Assembly: GCA_031553975.1 (NCBI GenBank)
Contig: JAVBKP010000134.1
Span: 1-15,625 of the forward strand
Source: JAVBKP01 sp031553975
GTDB lineage: Bacteria; Bacillota; Clostridia; Peptostreptococcales; Anaerovoracaceae
Direction of reading: 5' to 3'
DNA: 15,625 bases
Under the pieces are notes generated by a model. The model worked only from the letters and a program-made list of their open reading frames with translations. It was not told the DNA's origin and did no database searches. Made by a program: the position numbers and the translations under genes. Positions 11,835-15,625 of the stretch are shown piece by piece (within the stretch, counting starts at the first letter, position 1; each line of letters begins with the position of its first letter).

Positions 11835-14800
11835 TTATGCCATTTTCTTGACATCAGTTATTCCTTTAACTGCATTTAGCGCCGCAACAATCCTCTCCCT
11901 CTCCCCACTAGCATTAGTAGCAAATCGCAGGAGCGGTAGTCCAACTAATTCAAACAACCGAGCTTTTATTGCATCACGTTCTAGCTGCGTTGGGTCATTG
12001 GCGTGGTAGGCAACACCATCGACTTCAATGCCAAGAACAGGTTCTTTGTCCATCTTGTTAAAAATTATAAAATCAACATGAGTGTTAGGGTGTGTAAGGT
12101 ATTGGAACTCTCGCTCAGTGAGATCGGCAGCGATATGGATCGGATTAATAACCATTGAAAGTTTTACATGAAGACTGCAATAAAAACAGTTGAAGTCAGC
12201 GGTATTTAGTATATCTGTAATCAAACGATACATAAGGTTTTCAGATTTATATTTTGAACGGTTTGGCAGTGAGTGCTGTAACGCTAATCTGTTGTCAGAA
12301 TAGCAACTATAAAGTCCGTCGAAGATGGATACAACCTTGCTTTCTATTACGGTACTTCCATCCACACCGTTGTACTCAATATACCTAATCAAATCTCCAA
12401 TATTTGTGCCGTGCTGCTTGGCTACATCTGGAGACGCGATGACAATTAACTGATCCTTTGCACGGGATATAGCAACATTTACTAGGTTAGGATCGTCAGA
12501 AAAATCAGTTGTTTGATTCGTGACAGTGCAGTATATCATAACATTTTTTTCTCGTCCCTGAAATTTATGTACAGTATCAACATCAAGACCATATGCACTA
12601 AGGCGATCGTAAGCCTTATTTACGTGGCTACGAAATGGCGCGACAACACCAATATGTTCATTAGTTGATAAGAGAATAGTAGAGGGGAGAATCTCTTGCT
12701 CAATAATATCAATTTGACGCAAATTATAGTAGCTACCATTTTCACTACGGGCGTGATTACCAGGAACAGTTTTGACAACTAAAAGAGGGAAACGCTGGCC
12801 CTTTTCAGAACTCATAATGATTAATCGATCATCATAAAACTTTTGATTGCAAAATTCAATAATTCTCGGATGACAACGGTAATGCTCTCTAAGGATAACA
12901 GTAGGGACTTTTTTTGCATAAAGACCTTTAAACGAAGAAAGCACACTATTTGGGCAATAAGAATAAAAAGGAGCTACATTATAGCACTTATCTGCGGCAG
13001 CAACCTTCTCTGCAAGCTGAGAATCTACAATAGGTGGCAGCTGTTCGCTGTCTCCGACAACAACAATATTTTTACAACAATTAAATGCTAGGCACCCAGT
13101 GACTAAATCTACTTGGGATGATTCATCAATGATAAGATAGTCAAATAAGTAACCAGAATCTATACTATTCATAATAGAATGCGTTGTACTTAAAACTAGA
13201 GGAAAGTATTGAAGAAATTCATCAAACCGGCTACGAAAACTTTGATTGCTGAACTGTGGTATATGTGAGAATGCGATGTACTTCTCATGAAGTTTATTAA
13301 AGAGTAGTGCCATTGAGATATTTTGATGCTCGCTCATGAGCTTTTTAAAATCATTACGTGTAATTTGATTTTGAAGGGTGCTTTGCGATGCCTTAATCTC
13401 GTCAATTCTGCGAATGTAGTACTGAGTGTGAAGAAATAATGAAACCTCAGATAAATGATCTGAAATAGCAGTAGAATCTTTAATTTTATATTTTATTAGC
13501 AATTCTGTTTTTGGTATAAAACTGTCAAAGGCGTTTGTTTCAGAAAAAACGTCAAATTTAGCAAGAAATTTCAATAGCTTTTTTGCTGACCAATTGCGAA
13601 AGATATTTTCAATTGACCCGTCTAATATGAGCGTGGAAGGATTTATTTGATTATTAAAATGAATTTGTTCTGTAAGAAGACGGTCAAGCTCCAATTGTAA
13701 GGTGGCATTTTTATTTTGCGCTCTTAGTAGAATCCAAAGGCGTACAGACAATACTCTTAATTTGAGCCAATTATAAAGAACCTTTATTTTACCCAAGCGC
13801 TTGGAAGAGAGGTTTGGTAATGGATGTTCGCTGGCAAAGAAATCTGCTCTGTTCTCATACTTTCCTAGAGTAGCGGCAATAAAAGAAAGGTTGTTACTAT
13901 TTAGTTTGTCATAGACATTCTCTACAGCAGCATTATTATTAGAAACAATAGCAATTGTTTTGCCTTGCATGATTACGTTTGCAATGATATTTAATATTGT
14001 TTGGGTTTTTCCTGTGCCAGGAGGCCCCTCAATAATGCTTATAGAATGCGAAAAGGCATTTTTCACAGCCTTCATTTGGCTTATATTGCAATCAAAGGGA
14101 GAGATAAAAGCTTTAGAAATGCTGGGTGCATACTTATTATATTTCCCCCGTAGGTATTTAGACAAAATACTATCAGGATGCAGATGGCGTATACGGTCAT
14201 ATTGCTTTCGCAATAAAGTAACATTGTCATCTTTTAACGTAATTGACGAGGCTGAGGAAATTTTTTTAAAGTATTCAAAAGTATTGCGTACTTTTTTACT
14301 GTTGAGGGCATTTTTCTTGATAGACATTTGATTTGATAAGTAAAGCTTGCCATAGCCAGAGGCTGAAACAACTTTAATATATCTACCGAATTTATAGACG
14401 ATATCATTAGCGCTAATAGGCATTCCGTCAAAGGAAATAATATTCTTATCAGAACTGATATTATTAGGGTATTGAAACCACACGATATTTTCTTTGTTGT
14501 AATCAAAGGACTTTAAAGATGAACCCGCAAAAGTCACGCGATATTTCAAACTGTTAATAGGAGAGATATTGTAAATACGGTAAGTAATGTCATTCCAAGA
14601 ACCTGATTGATCCTTTTGCAAAATCAAATCAGTTGTTTGATCGCCAAAACTACTTCGAGGACGAAAACCTAGTGGGACATATGGAGTAGTTGAGGATGAC
14701 AGAGAAGATTTTGACAGGGGAATAAAAGGCAACCTTTTAATCAATATAAAAATAGCAATTACTGCTGGAAGGAAAACGGTCAGGATATGAGTTAAATACG

Positions 14801-14924
14801 CATATGTGAAATCAAAGTTTTTAAGCAAATACTCTCGTTCATTATTAAACATCTGAACAGAGAATGCAATAAGTAGAATGAGAAATACACATAATTCAAT
14901 GGTGAAAGGCTTGCGTTTTTTCAT
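11835..14924 (-). CDS. Membrane-anchored SF1 helicase fused to a DUF2726-like nuclease
   Basis: A 1029-residue protein. Two membrane helices at the N-terminus (about 8-24 and 44-62) are followed by a beta-rich region (90-200). Then comes an Upf1/DNA2-type superfamily 1 helicase (COG1112-like): Walker A IIEGPPGTGKTQT (297-309), motif II LIIDESSQVD (597-606), motif III VVGDSEQLPPIV (622-633), LREHYRCHP (678-686), motif V VDTVHKFQGRE (782-792), motif VI NVAISRAKDQLIV (816-828). All motifs look intact. The C-terminus (about 890-1010) carries a DUF2726/Vsr-like PD-(D/E)XK fold with HVDFIIF (Asp-951) and GIEVDGVAYH (Glu-967). Its role is presumably ATP-driven translocation on nucleic acid with cleavage, held at the membrane. 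It follows the XRE gene by 104 bases and leads the putative operon. GGAG lies 8 bases before the ATG. It is related by helicase type to Mokosh proteins, which instead carry a PLD nuclease. Confidence 0.85.
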   Translation of the reverse strand: MKKRKPFTIELCVFLILLIAFSVQMFNNEREYLLKNFDFTYAYLTHILTVFLPAVIAIFILIKRLPFIPLSKSSLSSSTTPYVPLGFRPRSSFGDQTTDLILQKDQSGSWNDITYRIYNISPINSLKYRVTFAGSSLKSFDYNKENIVWFQYPNNISSDKNIISFDGMPISANDIVYKFGRYIKVVSASGYGKLYLSNQMSIKKNALNSKKVRNTFEYFKKISSASSITLKDDNVTLLRKQYDRIRHLHPDSILSKYLRGKYNKYAPSISKAFISPFDCNISQMKAVKNAFSHSISIIEGPPGTGKTQTILNIIANVIMQGKTIAIVSNNNAAVENVYDKLNSNNLSFIAATLGKYENRADFFASEHPLPNLSSKRLGKIKVLYNWLKLRVLSVRLWILLRAQNKNATLQLELDRLLTEQIHFNNQINPSTLILDGSIENIFRNWSAKKLLKFLAKFDVFSETNAFDSFIPKTELLIKYKIKDSTAISDHLSEVSLFLHTQYYIRRIDEIKASQSTLQNQITRNDFKKLMSEHQNISMALLFNKLHEKYIAFSHIPQFSNQSFRSRFDEFLQYFPLVLSTTHSIMNSIDSGYLFDYLIIDESSQVDLVTGCLAFNCCKNIVVVGDSEQLPPIVDSQLAEKVAAADKCYNVAPFYSYCPNSVLSSFKGLYAKKVPTVILREHYRCHPRIIEFCNQKFYDDRLIIMSSEKGQRFPLLVVKTVPGNHARSENGSYYNLRQIDIIEQEILPSTILLSTNEHIGVVAPFRSHVNKAYDRLSAYGLDVDTVHKFQGREKNVMIYCTVTNQTTDFSDDPNLVNVAISRAKDQLIVIASPDVAKQHGTNIGDLIRYIEYNGVDGSTVIESKVVSIFDGLYSCYSDNRLALQHSLPNRSKYKSENLMYRLITDILNTADFNCFYCSLHVKLSMVINPIHIAADLTEREFQYLTHPNTHVDFIIFNKMDKEPVLGIEVDGVAYHANDPTQLERDAIKARLFELVGLPLLRFATNASGERERIVAALNAVKGITDVKKMA

Positions 14925-15028
14925 GATGGCTACTCCGTCTAAATCTATAAGTTTTAGTAGAATGGTTGTACATTTGCTTCTGAATCAATTAGATTCTTCC
15001 CTTCAAATTAAAATCAACAAGCAAAACA

Positions 15029-15427
15029 TTATTGTGCGTTTTGCGTACTTTTTTTAATATCATCACATTCATCATACTTTGGATAGGACGAATCAACGAA
15101 GGTTTTTATGTCATCATATTTCAATTTTAGTGCGTCATATTGATATTTTTTGTCTACAGCATCAAGTTTACGGTACATTTGAAGAAAATTCATTTCTGAA
15201 GGGGTAAGATTTGGGGCTTGGATATTAGATTCTTTCCCAGTGAGTAGATAATCGCATGAAACATTGAAATAGCGAGCAAGTTTTAACACAATTTCGCCGT
15301 TGGGAGTATTGCCTCTTTCTTGCCAAGTTGCGAAAGTTCCGCCACCTAAACTAAGATCAGAAAGCATTTTACTTTTTGTGATTTTTTTTTCTGCGATTAA
15401 ATCTAATAGTGTATCAGAGAATGCCAT
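15029..15427 (-). CDS. XRE-family (cI-like) transcriptional regulator
   Basis: A 132-residue protein with an N-terminal helix-turn-helix (about residues 5-62: IAEKKITKSKMLSDLSLGGG, TFATWQERGNTPNG, LKLARYFNVSCDYLLTG), a typical XRE domain of Clostridia prophages and integrative elements. The C-terminal half is helical and charged, presumably for dimerisation, and lacks a peptidase motif. AGGAG lies 8 bases before the ATG. Two operator-like palindromes lie just upstream, one inside a divergent promoter, so it probably represses both itself and the rightward transcript. Downstream on the same strand are the helicase and its partners, separated by 104 bases without a terminator, so it may also control them. 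Confidence 0.88.
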   Translation of the reverse strand: MAFSDTLLDLIAEKKITKSKMLSDLSLGGGTFATWQERGNTPNGEIVLKLARYFNVSCDYLLTGKESNIQAPNLTPSEMNFLQMYRKLDAVDKKYQYDALKLKYDDIKTFVDSSYPKYDECDDIKKSTQNAQ

Positions 15428-15449
15428 AATATATACTCCTGAAATATTC

Positions 15450-15461
15450 TCGCAAATTTGA
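15450..15461. promoter_or_regulatory. Operator-like palindrome upstream of the XRE gene
   Basis: TCGCAAATTTGA is an imperfect palindrome sharing the ATTCTCGCA lead with the perfect site at 15482-15493. The centres are 32 bases apart, about three helical turns. It lies 23 bases before the regulator's start codon and would suit autorepression. Confidence 0.6.
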
Positions 15462-15472
15462 AAATATACCTA

Positions 15473-15501
15473 TTGACATTCTCGCATATGCGAATTATAA
15501 T
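15473..15501 (+). promoter_or_regulatory. Strong rightward promoter with embedded operator
   Basis: TTGACA (15473-15478) and TATAAT (15496-15501) are exact consensus hexamers with 17-base spacing. The spacer contains the perfect palindrome TCGCATATGCGA (15482-15493), so a bound XRE dimer would block RNA polymerase directly. Transcription should start near 15508, heading out of the window. Confidence 0.9.
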
Positions 15502-15625
15502 AAATTCATACCACACAAAACCAAAGTAAACAAAACAAGTTAACTAAAAAGTGAGCCCTAAGCGTTATAGACGCTGAAAGCCTCTAAGGTTTTGGTGGTT
15601 GTGCTCAAGTGCAGGTTGTCTTCGG
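15502..15625 (+). other. Transcribed leader of unknown nature at the window edge
   Basis: Lies directly downstream of the strong promoter. I find no ATG in it. A GTG at 15551 runs only eight codons to TGA. Possible small stems are AGCGT/ACGCT (15561-15575) and AAAACC/GGTTTT arms further apart; the window ends in a TTCGG. It may be a long 5' leader or the start of a non-coding RNA; I do not recognise a family. Confidence 0.35.

Noticed and set aside
11835..14924. Considered a Mokosh system on the basis of the COG1112-type helicase
   Set aside because: No PLD-type HxKxxxxD motif or kinase domain is visible; the nuclease is a PD-(D/E)XK/DUF2726 type and the neighbours differ.
8626..15427. Considered a conventional type II restriction-modification pair
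   Set aside because: No small endonuclease gene flanks the methyltransferase; the only nuclease candidate is a domain on a 1029-residue helicase.
1..15625. Looked for tRNA, rRNA, CRISPR arrays, transposases and integrases
   Set aside because: No matching sequence patterns or proteins were seen in any frame; mobile behaviour is inferred only from repeated gene fragments.

Overview
The window looks like a low-GC Clostridia-type chromosome (Bacillota). Evidence: AT-rich DNA, purine-rich ribosome binding sites, canonical TTGACA/TATAAT promoters, and Clostridia-style Tad pilus genes next to accessory DNA. I see no rRNA, tRNA, transposase, integrase or CRISPR array. All identifications come from reading the sequence, not from database searches.

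Layout. (1) Positions 1-3179, plus strand: the 3' part of a Tad (Flp) pilus/secretion operon. It holds the tail of a probable TadA/CpaF ATPase, TadB-like and TadC-like membrane proteins, a Flp-like prepilin, a TadE-like pseudopilin and a TadE/G-like protein. (2) 3185-4436: an ASCH-domain gene immediately behind the last pilus gene, a bidirectional terminator, a hicA-hicB toxin-antitoxin operon on the minus strand, and a short scar of a Dam-type methyltransferase gene. (3) 4438-4916: a damaged, chimeric second copy of the last two pilus genes. (4) 4925-8108, minus strand: a large P-loop ATPase with a DUF4062/TIR-like C-terminal domain, and an orphan fragment of a PASTA-domain surface protein. 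(5) 8109-8561: gene-poor DNA with a perfect hairpin, followed by a third, diverged scrap of the last pilus gene at 8562-8619. (6) 8626-15427, minus strand: a compact set of five genes transcribed as XRE regulator, SF1 helicase fused to a DUF2726-like nuclease with an N-terminal membrane anchor, a two-helix membrane protein, a ParB-like protein, and a Dam/D12-family adenine methyltransferase. (7) 15428-15625: operators, a strong rightward promoter, and an apparently untranslated leader that runs off the window.

Interpretation. The pilus genes are backbone and everything after them is accessory. Fragments of the last pilus gene and of a dam gene recur at accessory-module borders. This suggests an insertion and exchange hotspot remodelled by homologous recombination, which also produced a chimeric pilin and gave the ATPase a HicB-like tail. 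The five-gene block at 8626-15427 combines methylation, helicase-nuclease, membrane and ParB-like DNA-binding parts. It is the best candidate in this window for an undescribed genome-defence or DNA-restriction system. The ATPase/DUF4062 gene and hicAB are further defence-type cargo.
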